Shown piece by piece: positions 42,981 through 51,726 of a stretch of 64,000 bases of DNA (positions are counted from its first letter, which is position 1; each line of letters starts with the position of its first letter). The translations under genes and the position numbers were made by a program. Location of the stretch: contig CBDCWE010000003.1 of assembly GCA_965223355.1 (NCBI GenBank), forward strand, positions 3,100,001-3,164,000. Reading direction: 5' to 3'. Source of the stretch: Tectiglobus sp965223355 (GTDB taxonomy: Bacteria; Pseudomonadota; Alphaproteobacteria; Rhizobiales; Hyphomicrobiaceae). A model generated the notes under the pieces. It made no database searches. It was not told the origin of the DNA and saw only the letters and a list, made by a program, of their open reading frames with translations.

Positions 42981-43769
42981 ATGACCAAATATCGAACGCT
43001 CTTTATTTCCGATGTCCATCTCGGCACGCGCGCCTGCCAGGCTGAAGCCCTTTGCCAATTCCTCGGCCAATGTGATGCTCAGACAATCTACCTGGTTGGC
43101 GACATTGTCGACTTCTGGCGAATCAAACGCGGTGCAAGGTGGACGCCGTTCCAAAACGAAGTTCTGCACCGCTTGCTCATGAAGGAACGCGGTGGCAGCC
43201 GGATCGTATTCATTCCCGGCAATCATGACGATGGCCTGAGGGCCTACTGCGGCATGACGTTTGGCAACATCGAGATCGTGCGCAACGCGATCTTTGAAAC
43301 GGCGGACGGCAAGCGCTATGTGGTGATGCACGGCGATGAGTTCGACGTGGTCGTCAACCATGCCCGCTGGCTGGCGTTTCTTGGTGATTGCGGCTATCAA
43401 CTCGCGCTGTGGTCGAACGGGCCGATCAACTTCTTTCGGCGCCGACTGGGGCTCGGCTACTGGTCATTATCGGCCTATCTCAAGAGCCGGGTGAAATCCG
43501 CCGTCAACTTCATTGGTGATTTCGAGAAGTCGCTGACGGATGAAGCAAAGCGCCAAAGTGTCGACGGCGTCATCTGTGGCCACATCCATCGTGCCGCATC
43601 AAAGCCGATGGGGGACATTCACTATGTCAATATTGGTGACTGGGTCGAGAGCTGTACGGCGGTGGTCGAACACGATGACGGTGAGTTGGAGCTCATCCGC
43701 TGGCTTGATGTGCAACAGAGCAAGCTGGTTGGCGTATCGGTGCAAGGCGAAATCGGAGTAGCGGCTTAG
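42981..43769 (+). CDS. plcP: PlcP-type phospholipase C / LpxH-like metallophosphoesterase
   Basis: 262-residue calcineurin-fold enzyme. Metal motifs in order: ISDVHLG (9-15), VGDIVDFW, PGNHDDG, MHGDEFDVVV and GHIHRA. These proteins are often labelled UDP-2,3-diacylglucosamine diphosphatase, but the sequence YRTLFISDVHLGTRACQAE, the NFIGDFEKSL block and ESCTAVVEH resemble Sinorhizobium PlcP, which cleaves phosphatidylcholine and phosphatidylethanolamine to diacylglycerol under phosphate limitation. The gene next door is an Agt-like glycosyltransferase two bases downstream, and a Pho-box-like site lies upstream. An LpxH role in lipid A synthesis is the alternative but fits the operon less well. 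Confidence 0.8.
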   Translation: MTKYRTLFISDVHLGTRACQAEALCQFLGQCDAQTIYLVGDIVDFWRIKRGARWTPFQNEVLHRLLMKERGGSRIVFIPGNHDDGLRAYCGMTFGNIEIVRNAIFETADGKRYVVMHGDEFDVVVNHARWLAFLGDCGYQLALWSNGPINFFRRRLGLGYWSLSAYLKSRVKSAVNFIGDFEKSLTDEAKRQSVDGVICGHIHRAASKPMGDIHYVNIGDWVESCTAVVEHDDGELELIRWLDVQQSKLVGVSVQGEIGVAA

Positions 43770-43771
43770 CA

Positions 43772-44848
43772 ATGCGGGTGCTGATCGCGACAGACGCTTG
43801 GCGGCCTCAAATCAATGGCGTGGTGCGCACTTACGAGCGCTTGGCGGATCATGCTGCCGATCTCGGCGTCGAACTGGTGCCTCTGACGCCGGCTGAGTTC
43901 CAGACCGTGCCGTGTCCGACCTACCCTGAAATTCGCCTGGCGCTGCCTGGTTACGCGTTCGTTATCGAGCGTCTCGACGTTGTCGCGCCCGATGCCGTGC
44001 ACATCGCCACCGAGGGGCCGATCGGATGGATGGTGCGGCGCTACTGTATGCGGCGCGGAATCCCGTTTACGACCGCTTTCCACACCCGGTTCCCGGAGTA
44101 CGTATCAGAGCGCTTCGGCCTGCCGGTCAGCTGGACTTATGCCCTCCAACGCACGTTCCACAACGCCGGCGCCGGCATGATGGTCGCCAGCCGCTCGCTG
44201 GCCGATGAACTCGAAGGACGCGGCTTTCAACATGTCATGCCGTGGACGCGCGGCGTCGACACCGAATTGTTCCGTCCGCGCGACATCAGAAGGTTCGGCA
44301 GCGACCAGCCGGTCTACATCTACGTCGGCCGGGTCGCGGTTGAAAAGAACATCGAGGCGTTCCTGGCCGCGCAGCTCGACGGCCAAAAGGTCGTTGTCGG
44401 TACAGGACCTTTGCTCGAAGACCTCAAGCAGCGTTATCCAGACACAATCTTCACCGGTAAACTGATCGGACAAGACCTGGCACAAGCCTATGCTTCGGCC
44501 GACGTTTTTGTGTTTCCCAGTTTGACGGACACGTTCGGCATCGTGCTGATCGAAGCGATGGCGTGCGGGCTGCCGGTTGCCGCCTTCCCCGTCACCGGTC
44601 CCATCGACAATGTCGTCGATGGCGTAACCGGCGTTCTCGATCAGGACCTCGCGACGGCGGCGGTCGGTGCCCTCGGTCTCGACCGCGATGACATCCGCGC
44701 CCATGCGCTGACCTTTAGCTGGCAGGCCGCAACGCGGTTGTTCTTGTCGAACTTGGAAACCGCTCTGTTCTCGCGCCAGGGCAGGCGTGTGCCGGCGCGC
44801 CGCAAACCGGCGCTCATCCGACGCATGCGGTCGGTCGGTGAACTCTGA
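43772..44848 (+). CDS. agt: GT4-family glycosyltransferase, likely Agt (glycolipid synthesis)
   Basis: 358 residues, GT-B fold. RVLIATDAWRPQINGVVRTY is the N-terminal acceptor-side block; YVGRVAVEKNIEAFL and FPSLTDTFGIVLIEAMACGLPVAA (the Ex7E donor-binding motif) mark the C-terminal half. Paired with plcP, the expected job is to glycosylate the diacylglycerol released by PlcP, giving mono- or glucuronosyl-diacylglycerol in place of phospholipid. The sugar donor cannot be read from sequence. The stop overlaps nothing; the spacer 44849-45130 has no recognised feature. Confidence 0.78.
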   Translation: MRVLIATDAWRPQINGVVRTYERLADHAADLGVELVPLTPAEFQTVPCPTYPEIRLALPGYAFVIERLDVVAPDAVHIATEGPIGWMVRRYCMRRGIPFTTAFHTRFPEYVSERFGLPVSWTYALQRTFHNAGAGMMVASRSLADELEGRGFQHVMPWTRGVDTELFRPRDIRRFGSDQPVYIYVGRVAVEKNIEAFLAAQLDGQKVVVGTGPLLEDLKQRYPDTIFTGKLIGQDLAQAYASADVFVFPSLTDTFGIVLIEAMACGLPVAAFPVTGPIDNVVDGVTGVLDQDLATAAVGALGLDRDDIRAHALTFSWQAATRLFLSNLETALFSRQGRRVPARRKPALIRRMRSVGEL

Positions 44849-45130
44849 CCGACCGATTGGCGCCGGTCATGATCCGGGCAGACGCGGTCGCTGCCCGCAC
44901 AGCGCGGCACATTGGCGGTCAGTGCGATCCGCGACCGCAGCCCTGCCGCGATCTTGCTCACGCAGGGTCGGGGGCGCTCAGCGGCCTGAATAGCAATCAG
45001 GGCCGGTTGTTGCGGCCTGTGTTGTGGTTGCTCCGCAACATTCCGGCTGAAAAGGCGCGGTGACCAGGCGCATTTGTCCGCAAATTATTGGCTGAGCATA
45101 CCGCTGAACTGACCGCCGGACCGCACAAAG

Positions 45131-45271
45131 TCAGGCATCGTCATCGACGCAGGTGACGAACTGATCGAGCCCGATCCGAGATGTGCTGAACCGGTTCGCG
45201 ATCGCATCCGGGTCCGGGTCCGGGTCTCCGAGGTACATGCCGCAGACGATCATCAAGTTATAGCTGGGCTG
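45131..45271 (-). pseudogene. C-terminal remnant of a nitroreductase gene
   Basis: Reading leftward the frame gives CQPSYNLMIVCGMYLGDPD and then ANRFSTSRIGLDQFV, ending CVDDDA at a TGA (45131-45133). xxVVCGMxLGxxDxxAPxNxFRTxRxxLDxFVxxVD is the usual end of a nitroreductase, where the VCGM segment lies near the flavin. A stop codon in this frame lies just upstream (45272-45280 region), and no earlier nitroreductase motifs were found. The PDPDPD stretch comes from a three-fold GGGTCC repeat, probably an expansion after loss of selection. Confidence 0.5.
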
Positions 45272-45441
45272 GCATTATGCGGCAGCAAACGTCGGTTGCC
45301 ATTGTGTGATCGAAGATCCCGCCTACATGCAAAGATGTGCGCAAGTTGCCCAATTGCGCCGTCTGCAGCATCATTGCCGCTTCGCGCCGGGTTCCTGTCA
45401 CAGGTCCGGCTTGCGTTGCGATCACCCGAGGCAGGTTCAAC

Positions 45442-46128
45442 GTGGTTTTCGGACTTATCATGCTCGTGCTGATTGTCGGCCTCGCCGTACTGCCGCAAAT
45501 GTGGGTGCGCCGGGTGATTGCGCGCAATGCGGGCCAGCGTGCCGATCTTGGCGGCACTGGCGGGGATTTCGCCCGCCATCTCCTCAACGGCATGAAGCTT
45601 GGCGATGTCGCCGTCGAAGAGACGGAACTCGGTGATCACTACGATCCGGATGCCAAGGCCGTGCGCCTGTCGCGTGAGCACTACAACACGAGGTCGCTAT
45701 CGGCGATTGTGATCGCTGCCCACGAGGTCGGCCATGCTATGCAGGATGCCACGGATTACGGGCCGCTCAGGGCGCGCACCCGGCTCGCGAAACATGCCGA
45801 CAAGATCCAGTCGGTGGGATTTGCGATGATGCTGGCGGCGCCGTTGCTGGTGTTATTGATGAAATCGCCGGCGCTGATGCTGGTTGAAATCGGGGCCGGC
45901 ATTGTGCTGCTCAGCGTCACGGTACTGATGCATGTCTATACGCTGCCGGTCGAGTTTGATGCCAGTTTCAAGCGAGCGATGCCGGTGCTGGAAGCCGGCC
46001 GCTTCATTCCGGAAGAAGACCTGCCGGAAGCGCGGGAAATACTGCGAGCTGCTGCCTTCACCTATGTCGCCGCCGCGGCAATGAGCATGCTCGATGTCAT
46101 GCGTTGGCTTCGGATCCTGCGGTTGTGA
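45442..46128 (+). CDS. Zinc metallopeptidase, YugP/Zn_peptidase_2 family
   Basis: About 229 residues from a GTG at 45442; a longer frame from 45337 has a poorly conserved start, while GGCAGG lies just before the GTG. The N-terminal membrane segment VFGLIMLVLIVGLAVLPQMW is followed by the zinc motif H94-E-V-G-H98 (AAHEVGHAMQ), and two more membrane segments (VGFAMMLAAPLLVLLM, IGAGIVLLSVTVLMHVYTL) precede LPVEFDASFKRA, the usual end block. Probable membrane-bound peptidase of unknown substrate. Its end overlaps the convergent esterase gene by 32 bases. Confidence 0.87.
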   Translation: MVFGLIMLVLIVGLAVLPQMWVRRVIARNAGQRADLGGTGGDFARHLLNGMKLGDVAVEETELGDHYDPDAKAVRLSREHYNTRSLSAIVIAAHEVGHAMQDATDYGPLRARTRLAKHADKIQSVGFAMMLAAPLLVLLMKSPALMLVEIGAGIVLLSVTVLMHVYTLPVEFDASFKRAMPVLEAGRFIPEEDLPEAREILRAAAFTYVAAAAMSMLDVMRWLRILRL

Positions 46129-47011
46129 TGCGGCGTGCACTGCCCGGACCTGGCCGGATCTTGTCGGACCGTGCCGAGACCTTGCCGATGAACTTCAGGC
46201 AGTCGCTGAGCACTGGCGCGCGCCAGCGCAGCAGCGCCAAGAAACTCGTGATTGGCAGGATGTGGCCGATGCCGGGATATTCAATCAGGCTGGAGGCGAC
46301 GCCGCACGCGCTCAGGGCGCTATGAAGTTCGCGCGCGTTTTCCGGCTGCACGACATTGTCCTTCAAGCCATATATCAGCAGTGTCGGCGGGCAATGCGGG
46401 CCGACATGGGCGATCGGTCGCGGCGTCTGCGGGTCGCGGGCGGTTGCAAATATGGCCTTCGTCGTCGGCCAGGTGGTGGGGTCGAACGCGTAGGGGCCGG
46501 ACATGGCAATGACGCCGTCGGGCGGGCCAATGGTCCGGCCCGTTGGTTGCCAATACTGGCGGTCGTAGGCGAGCGTCGTTGCGATGTGGGCGCCGGCGGA
46601 GTGGCCCATCAAGATCACCGGCCTGCGGTTGTCGGGGTCGAGTGTTCGCCGGGTCCACGCCAAGGCCGCGGCGACATCATGGTTGAACGCGGGATAGCGG
46701 ACGTCCGGAAACAGTCGATAATCAGGAATGATCGTGGTGATGCCGCGGGACGCCAACGCTGCGCCGACGAACGAATAGCACCCGCGTTCGCCCGTACGCC
46801 AGCTGCCGCCGTAGACGAACAGAACGATTGGTGGCACATCCGCAGGCGTGGCGGCCGGTTGGCGTGGTGTATAGATGTCGAGGAGGTGGCGCGGATGATC
46901 ACCGTAGGCGATGGCCAGGCGCGATCGCACGCCTCGTTCGGCCAACAGATCGCTGGCGAACGCTTGCCAGGGCCGGTGTTTGCAGGGTTTATGCGGGCGT
47001 CCTCTTGACAT
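46097..47011 (-). CDS. Alpha/beta hydrolase (carboxylesterase, BD-FAE type)
   Basis: About 304 residues from the ATG at 47011; an in-frame GTG at 47029 is an alternative. LFVYGGSWRTGER is the oxyanion block (YGGSW in place of HGGSW), DYRLFPDVRYPA follows, and GHSAGAHIATTLA carries the nucleophile Ser. IYGLKDNVVQPENA (Asp) and YPGIGHILP (His) complete the triad. It should hydrolyse small esters; no pathway context. Confidence 0.87.
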   Translation of the reverse strand: MSRGRPHKPCKHRPWQAFASDLLAERGVRSRLAIAYGDHPRHLLDIYTPRQPAATPADVPPIVLFVYGGSWRTGERGCYSFVGAALASRGITTIIPDYRLFPDVRYPAFNHDVAAALAWTRRTLDPDNRRPVILMGHSAGAHIATTLAYDRQYWQPTGRTIGPPDGVIAMSGPYAFDPTTWPTTKAIFATARDPQTPRPIAHVGPHCPPTLLIYGLKDNVVQPENARELHSALSACGVASSLIEYPGIGHILPITSFLALLRWRAPVLSDCLKFIGKVSARSDKIRPGPGSARRITTAGSEANA

Positions 47012-47097
47012 TTTCAATCGTTCTACCACAAACGTGATGGTTTCGCGGGCGACGGCCGTGCGGTCATCGTCGGGGCCAGCTTGGTCAGCTCAATGTG

Positions 47098-48006
47098 ATG
47101 TCGCCGCCAACATTTTACTATCCCGATACGCCAACCATACCGCTGCCGGACGGCCACCGGTTTCCGGCCGGGAAATACCGTGCGCTCTATGAACGGGCCG
47201 TTGCCGAACGGATTCTCGGGACCGCGGCCATCGTACCGTCGCCAGCCATCGGGGTTCGGGAACTCTGTCTGGCTCACGATCCGGGATACGTAGCCGCTGT
47301 TCTGGACGGCTCGCTCGATCCCGACATCCAACGCCGCATTGGCCTGCCCTGGTCTGAAACCCTGGTGATGCGGGCGCTGGCCGCCGTCGGCGGTTCGCTT
47401 GCGGCCGCCCGGTCGGCCCTGGACCGCGGGGTCTCGGGACAGTTGGCCGGTGGCACCCATCATGCCCACCACGCGTTCGGGTCCGGCTTTTGTACGTTCA
47501 ACGATGTGGCGGTTGCGGCGTTGACGCTTCTCGCCGAGGGTGCGGTCAAACGCGTCGCGGTTGTTGATCTCGATGTTCACCAGGGTGACGGCAATGCCGC
47601 CATCCTGGGCGCCAATCCGAGCGTGTTCGTCGCCAGCATGCATGGTGAGAAAAACTTTCCGTTCCGGAAAGTTGCCTCCGACCTGGATATTGCGCTGCCG
47701 GACGGCACCGGTGATCTCGCGTATCTGGCGGCTCAGGATGCGCTGCTTGACGCCGTTGAGGCATTTCGGCCGGATCTCATGTTCTACCTCTCGGGCGCGG
47801 ATGCGCTGGCTTCGGATAGCCTCGGGCGACTGGCGTTGTCTGCGACCGGGCTCATGGAGCGGGATCTGACGATCTTCCGCTTCGCCTTTGAACGCCGGAT
47901 TCCCGTCTGTGTTGTGCTCGGCGGCGGTTACGCCAAACCGATCACCGATACGATCGAGGGTTACGCCAATACGCTGCGCAGTGCGCGGCAGGTTTTCGGC
48001 TTTTGA
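47098..48006 (+). CDS. Histone-deacetylase-family amidohydrolase
   Basis: About 302 residues from the ATG at 47098. HDAC-fold blocks: AHDPGYVAAVLDG, GGTHHAHHAFGSGFCTFNDVAVAA (the two active-site His), VDLDVHQGDGNA (zinc-binding Asp/His), FYLSGADALASD (second zinc Asp) and VVLGGGYAKP. Bacterial members act on acetylated polyamines or other small acyl amides, or acetyl-lysine. The canonical SGFDAH becomes SGADAL, so substrate contacts may differ. Confidence 0.9.
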   Translation: MSPPTFYYPDTPTIPLPDGHRFPAGKYRALYERAVAERILGTAAIVPSPAIGVRELCLAHDPGYVAAVLDGSLDPDIQRRIGLPWSETLVMRALAAVGGSLAAARSALDRGVSGQLAGGTHHAHHAFGSGFCTFNDVAVAALTLLAEGAVKRVAVVDLDVHQGDGNAAILGANPSVFVASMHGEKNFPFRKVASDLDIALPDGTGDLAYLAAQDALLDAVEAFRPDLMFYLSGADALASDSLGRLALSATGLMERDLTIFRFAFERRIPVCVVLGGGYAKPITDTIEGYANTLRSARQVFGF

Positions 48007-48125
48007 TCTGGATTAGCCGGAACAGCGTCTCCCGTCGATCAAGCGAATCTGATGGAGTGACGCGCTGGCGGGCGCAGGCCACATCTGATTTTAGCGTTCG
48101 CTCATGAATTATTGAGAGGGCGCAG

Positions 48126-48953
48126 ATGGCAAACTTCGCGACGCACATCGGGGTTGGCACGGTTGTCAGTGGCGGGCTGGCGACACTGACGCTCGCTGCC
48201 GACGTCATTTCTCACGAAAGCCTGGTTGCGGTGACCATGGCCGGCGTGCTCGGCAGCGTGCTGCCGGATATCGATTTGAAGGACTCGCGCGCCAGCCGGG
48301 CGTTTTTCTCCGGCCTTGCCGTGTTTATTTCATTCTGCGTTTTATTTGTGAACGCCCAGTCCTATTCCATAGCCGAGCTCTGGCTGTTGTGGCTTGGATC
48401 GTTCGTGGCGGTGCGCTACGGCGCGGAAGCCGCCTTTCACCGCTTTTCCTACCATCGCGGCATCTGGCATTCGCTGCTTGCCGGACTATTCTTCTGGTTT
48501 TTGACGGCCGTGGTGTTCAAACAGGTGCTCGGGCGCCATGAAGGCGTCGCCTGGCTTGCCGGCGGTTTCATGTTCATCGGTTACATGACGCATCTGCTGC
48601 TGGATGAACTGTTCAGCGTCGACCTGATGGGCAAGCGGCTGAAGGCATCGTTCGGATCGGCGTTCAAGGTTCTTGACAGTCGCAACGTTGGCGACACCAG
48701 CCTGGTTGCGGTTTTGACCATCATCGCGTTCTTGCTCACGCCGCCCTCAAACACGTTTGTCGACGGCATCACCTCGCAGCAGTTGTGGACGGGATTGCAT
48801 CGCAAACTGTTGCCGCAGGACAAGTGGTTCGGCCTGTTCGGCAATGTCGTGCGCGCCGACATCACGCCGGTTGGGGATAGCAGCCGGATAACGACCGGAT
48901 CGGTTGTGCCGACGCCGCCCCCGCCGCGCAAGGTTGCGCTGCCCGATCGGTAA
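48126..48953 (+). CDS. YdjM-like membrane-bound metal-dependent hydrolase
   Basis: 275 residues with GAGAGG upstream. MANFATHIGVGTVVSG (His), LGSVLPDIDLKDS (Asp pair), HRFSYHRGIWHSLLAG (HRGxxHS signature) and THLLLDELFSVDL follow the YdjM/DUF457 pattern of four membrane segments with in-membrane His/Asp residues. The biochemical role is not established; E. coli YdjM is an SOS-regulated inner-membrane protein. The C-terminal half after the last DUF457 block is a proline-rich extension. Confidence 0.85.
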   Translation: MANFATHIGVGTVVSGGLATLTLAADVISHESLVAVTMAGVLGSVLPDIDLKDSRASRAFFSGLAVFISFCVLFVNAQSYSIAELWLLWLGSFVAVRYGAEAAFHRFSYHRGIWHSLLAGLFFWFLTAVVFKQVLGRHEGVAWLAGGFMFIGYMTHLLLDELFSVDLMGKRLKASFGSAFKVLDSRNVGDTSLVAVLTIIAFLLTPPSNTFVDGITSQQLWTGLHRKLLPQDKWFGLFGNVVRADITPVGDSSRITTGSVVPTPPPPRKVALPDR

Positions 48954-48971
48954 ACAGATAATTGGGCCGGC

Positions 48972-49583
48972 TCATGGCTGCGGTGGGGTGCACTTGACGC
49001 CATCATATTCGATCGATGAGGACAGACGTGGCTTCAGGTAAAATGTATCCGAAAACGTAATTGTGCCCTTGATGAATTTCGAAAACAGCGCTGGCGTGTA
49101 GGCGTATTCGGCCTTGACAACCATCACGCTTTCACCCTTCTCCAGAATGCCGGTAGGCAGCTGATAATCGGCGCCGTTCTTGTAGCTCTCCACGCCGCCG
49201 TTTGGATGATGGTAGGACCAGCAGACGACGGTCTTGGTTGCGTCGGTTGTGCTCGCAATGACGTTTGTGGCGGTCAGCCGGATCGGCGCTGCATCGTAAG
49301 GCTTCAGCAGCTCGTCGATGATGTCCATGATGCCGGCAAGTTCCGTTGTTGTGGTCTTTTTGCTCCGAGCAATGAGATCGGCCGTGGAGCTTGCAACCTG
49401 GTTGACGCGCCGGTCGACGGTAATCGCTTGGCTGAATTCGACGATGCCGATGAACAAGGTCACCATGATTGGCACGACCATCGCAAATTCGATGGCGGCG
49501 ACGCCGCGCCGATTGCGGGCAAACTTGCACCAGGCATGGCGGGCGAGGCTGGTCAAGTGGTCTAGGCGAAGAACGTTCAGCAT
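48972..49583 (-). CDS. TadE/TadG-like pilus pseudopilin
   Basis: 203 residues. RNRRGVAAIEFAMVVPIMVTLF is the TadE signature: a short leader ending in G/AxxxE and a single hydrophobic segment that is processed by CpaA and inserted into the pilus base. The rest is an extracytoplasmic domain without a VWA motif, so it is nearer TadE/TadF than full-length TadG. Together with the neighbour at 49644 it forms a minus-strand pair facing away from the main cpa genes. Confidence 0.82.
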   Translation of the reverse strand: MLNVLRLDHLTSLARHAWCKFARNRRGVAAIEFAMVVPIMVTLFIGIVEFSQAITVDRRVNQVASSTADLIARSKKTTTTELAGIMDIIDELLKPYDAAPIRLTATNVIASTTDATKTVVCWSYHHPNGGVESYKNGADYQLPTGILEKGESVMVVKAEYAYTPALFSKFIKGTITFSDTFYLKPRLSSSIEYDGVKCTPPQP

Positions 49584-49643
49584 CTCAAGTCTTGCCTTTG
49601 CTGTCGGACTTTTGCCGGTTGCGGGTCGCGCATCGTGGCGACG

Positions 49644-50198
49644 CTATTTGTAAGGTTCGGTTTTGAACACGGCCGCAGCCTGGATCATGGCGGAGCCGTT
49701 GTTCATGTTTCCGAGTTTCATGAACGGTAGACTGCCGGCCAGCGTCCATTCATAGCAGACAAGTGCGAGAACGATGCTCTGGGAGTCTCCGGGTACAAGC
49801 GCCTTGCCGTCGGGATCGGCGATGATCTCATTGGTGGTCGAGTCGATACAGGACGGCGGCGTGATAGAAGCGAAGTCTGTGAACTGCTGGACTCTGACGC
49901 GCAGGTGTTCATCACAGTTGATGAAGCTTGGAGCCTTGCTACAAACTTCGGACTTGAATGTGCTCATCGTCTTTTGGGCAGTTTGGGCCTGACCGGTTCT
50001 GATCTGGCGGGCAACCTGTTCGATTGCGTTCTCCAGGGAGAAGGTCACGAAGAAGTACAGGCCAACTGCAACGGTGCCGAACAGGAGCGAAATAAACGGC
50101 ATCATCACTGCAGCAAATTCAATCGCAAGCGAGCCTCTGACGTTATCGAGGAACCTGCGAGGGAACCGGGCTATTTTGATACTCATTGTCTCGAACAT
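49644..50198 (-). CDS. TadE-like pilus pseudopilin
   Basis: About 184 residues from the ATG at 50198; an ORF extension to 50267 lacks family character. DNVRGSLAIEFAAVMMPFISLLF is the prepilin-type hydrophobic region with the conserved Glu. Three or four Cys in the mature part (CSKAPSFINCDEH, SCIDS, CYEW) may form disulfides. It ends 60 bases upstream of the second pseudopilin gene, so the pair is an operon. Confidence 0.82.
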   Translation of the reverse strand: MFETMSIKIARFPRRFLDNVRGSLAIEFAAVMMPFISLLFGTVAVGLYFFVTFSLENAIEQVARQIRTGQAQTAQKTMSTFKSEVCSKAPSFINCDEHLRVRVQQFTDFASITPPSCIDSTTNEIIADPDGKALVPGDSQSIVLALVCYEWTLAGSLPFMKLGNMNNGSAMIQAAAVFKTEPYK

Positions 50199-50551
50199 GT
50201 TTACTTTTCCGATCGGCCAATGCCATGTGATGGGGGGATCATACACGCACGAATGGACAACCACCAAAAAAGTCTACACTTATAAATAATTCCTTTCGTT
50301 CCGGTATTGGCGTGAATTAGGATTAATCATTTATTTGCAAATTATTTTATCGAGTGTGAGGTTTGAGGGCGGTCATGAATCCGGAAATCGCAACGAGGCG
50401 CAAAAGGCCGGGATCATCTCGATCCCAGCCTCAATCCGGTCTTCCAGTGTTGTGTGCCGGCGCTCTTGCCTTTCAGACAAGGCCGGAAGCATCCCACACC
50501 GTCGGCCAACCGCTGGAGAAATTACAGCGACCTTGTGATGTTAATCGGAAG

Positions 50552-50592
50552 TATTCGGTTTTCGAATAACGGCAGGCTGGCAGGTTGTCCTA
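50552..50592. repeat. Degenerate module A behind the secretin-N-domain gene
   Basis: GTATTCGGTTTTCGAATAAC followed by GGCAGGCTGGCAGGTTGTCC and the CTA that is the TAG stop of the minus-strand gene. It resembles the inner half of module A. The remaining spacer 50199-50551 is AT-richer near 50281-50345 and carries an imperfect GGGATCATCTCGATCCC hairpin at 50421, with no gene. Confidence 0.45.
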
Positions 50593-51072
50593 ACGTTCAC
50601 CACCACCGCCGCCACCCGCTTGCGCTTCCGACATCTTCATTTTGAGCTGCGAGCTCGTGGCAATTTCCTTCAAATATCCGTTGTCGTCACCGACCGTAAT
50701 CGTTGGATTGCATTGCGTCGAGCAGTTGTACGACATGCGCTTGTCACCGCGGTGGACGTTGACGATCTTGGCCTGGTCTCGTTGCACCACAATGCGCTGA
50801 TCCTGAATGATGTTCTTATCGGCATCGAGGACAATGATATTGGTGATGCCGAACGACTTGCCGGTTATCACAAGCATGTCCTTTGACTGAACTGTAATGC
50901 CGGCAATCGACGGGTTTCCGACAATGATCTCGGCGATCGGTCGCGGCAGGCGCAGAAGCTGAGACTGATCGTATTTGACGACGAGATCAGCGGCGCGTGC
51001 CGGCGGCGCCGAAACCGCGGTCGCGGCCAGCACAGTTGCGCTGATCAGCAGTGCAAGCAGCGGGCGCTTCAT
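50590..51072 (-). CDS. Pilus-assembly protein with only the secretin N-terminal domain
   Basis: About 160 residues from the ATG at 51072. Signal peptide (LLALLISATVLAATAVSAPPARA), then a CpaC/RcpA-type N-domain: LLRLPRPIAEIIVGNPSIAG and LVITGKSFGITNIIVLDADK, which mirror MPRQLRDVLVSNPALVD and YLIGKNAGQANVFFFDTQG in CpaC here. The secretin pore is absent, and a CxxxC pair (NCSTQC) and glycine-rich tail follow. It may be a secretin-associated periplasmic adaptor. It diverges from the first flp gene. Confidence 0.82.
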   Translation of the reverse strand: MKRPLLALLISATVLAATAVSAPPARAADLVVKYDQSQLLRLPRPIAEIIVGNPSIAGITVQSKDMLVITGKSFGITNIIVLDADKNIIQDQRIVVQRDQAKIVNVHRGDKRMSYNCSTQCNPTITVGDDNGYLKEIATSSQLKMKMSEAQAGGGGGGER

Positions 51073-51424
51073 CGCGCACCGACCGTTGTGGAGGCAAGAA
51101 AACATTGTTTGACGTCCTCATTCCGATGGTTGGACTGCGCCATTACGCCAAGGAAAGATGAACGAATTGCAAATGATTGGTTCAAGTTTGCGGACGATTG
51201 CTCGCTGTTGCAGTTACCGTTCTTGCTGCCGCTGCCAATTCTGTCATGGCCTGTATCACAAGGCAGGTTCCGGCGCCGTCGCCGTGCCGCCATCAACACT
51301 GATCCCATCAACACGGATCAATGCGTCTCGCGTAGCCCCGTGACGGTTGCGCCGAACTGGACGCCGACGGGGCAACTTTGCTTTTAAATCAACATTTAAC
51401 CAACAAATGTTTGGAGCGCGGAAG

Positions 51425-51439
51425 TTAGCATTCTGTTAG
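51425..51439 (+). promoter_or_regulatory. Possible CtrA-like paired site before flp
   Basis: TTAG-N7-TTAG, spaced like the TTAA-N7-TTAA CtrA box, about 105 bases before the first flp start, in an AT-rich part of the 470-base divergent spacer 51073-51542. In Caulobacter pilA is CtrA-controlled. Both half-sites deviate from consensus at one base, so this is weak. No clear -35/-10 was found. Confidence 0.25.
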
Positions 51440-51542
51440 GGGCTGAAGTGCATGATCGCCGTCGTCGCAACCGGAATAACCCGGTGCGGACTTTGGCCAT
51501 AACAATAGGCCATTTCACAGTGTCCAACTTGGGAGAGTTGTC

Positions 51543-51704
51543 ATGAAAGCTTTGGTTTGCCGTTTTGCAAAGTGCGAATCGGGTGCTACCGCAATTGAAT
51601 ATGCCTTGCTTGCGGCCCTGATCGCCGTTGCGTTGATTACCGGCATGAAGTCACTGTCGAACAGCATCAACGACACGTTCAACGACGTCAAGAACGAACT
51701 CTAG
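51543..51704 (+). CDS. Flp pilin
   Basis: 53 residues, too short for many gene callers. MKALVCRFAKCESG is the leader and TAIEYALLAALIAVALITG the pilin hydrophobic core, with the conserved G/ATAIEYALL motif and Glu at +5. The cleavage site for CpaA is after the Gly. The ATG at 51543 has GGGAGAG at the right distance. It is followed by a strong terminator, so most transcripts should end after this pilin alone, as expected for the abundant structural subunit. Confidence 0.93.
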   Translation: MKALVCRFAKCESGATAIEYALLAALIAVALITGMKSLSNSINDTFNDVKNEL

Positions 51705-51726
51705 GTTCTAGCGTTCAGAAGTTGTC

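Noticed and set aside
42981..43769. Annotating the metallophosphoesterase as lpxH
   Set aside because: The adjacent glycosyltransferase and Pho-box-like site fit PlcP better; LpxH remains a stated alternative.
51384..51399. CtrA box TTAA-N8-TTAA before flp
   Set aside because: Spacer is eight bases, not the seven expected; the weaker TTAG-N7-TTAG at 51425 is listed instead with low confidence.
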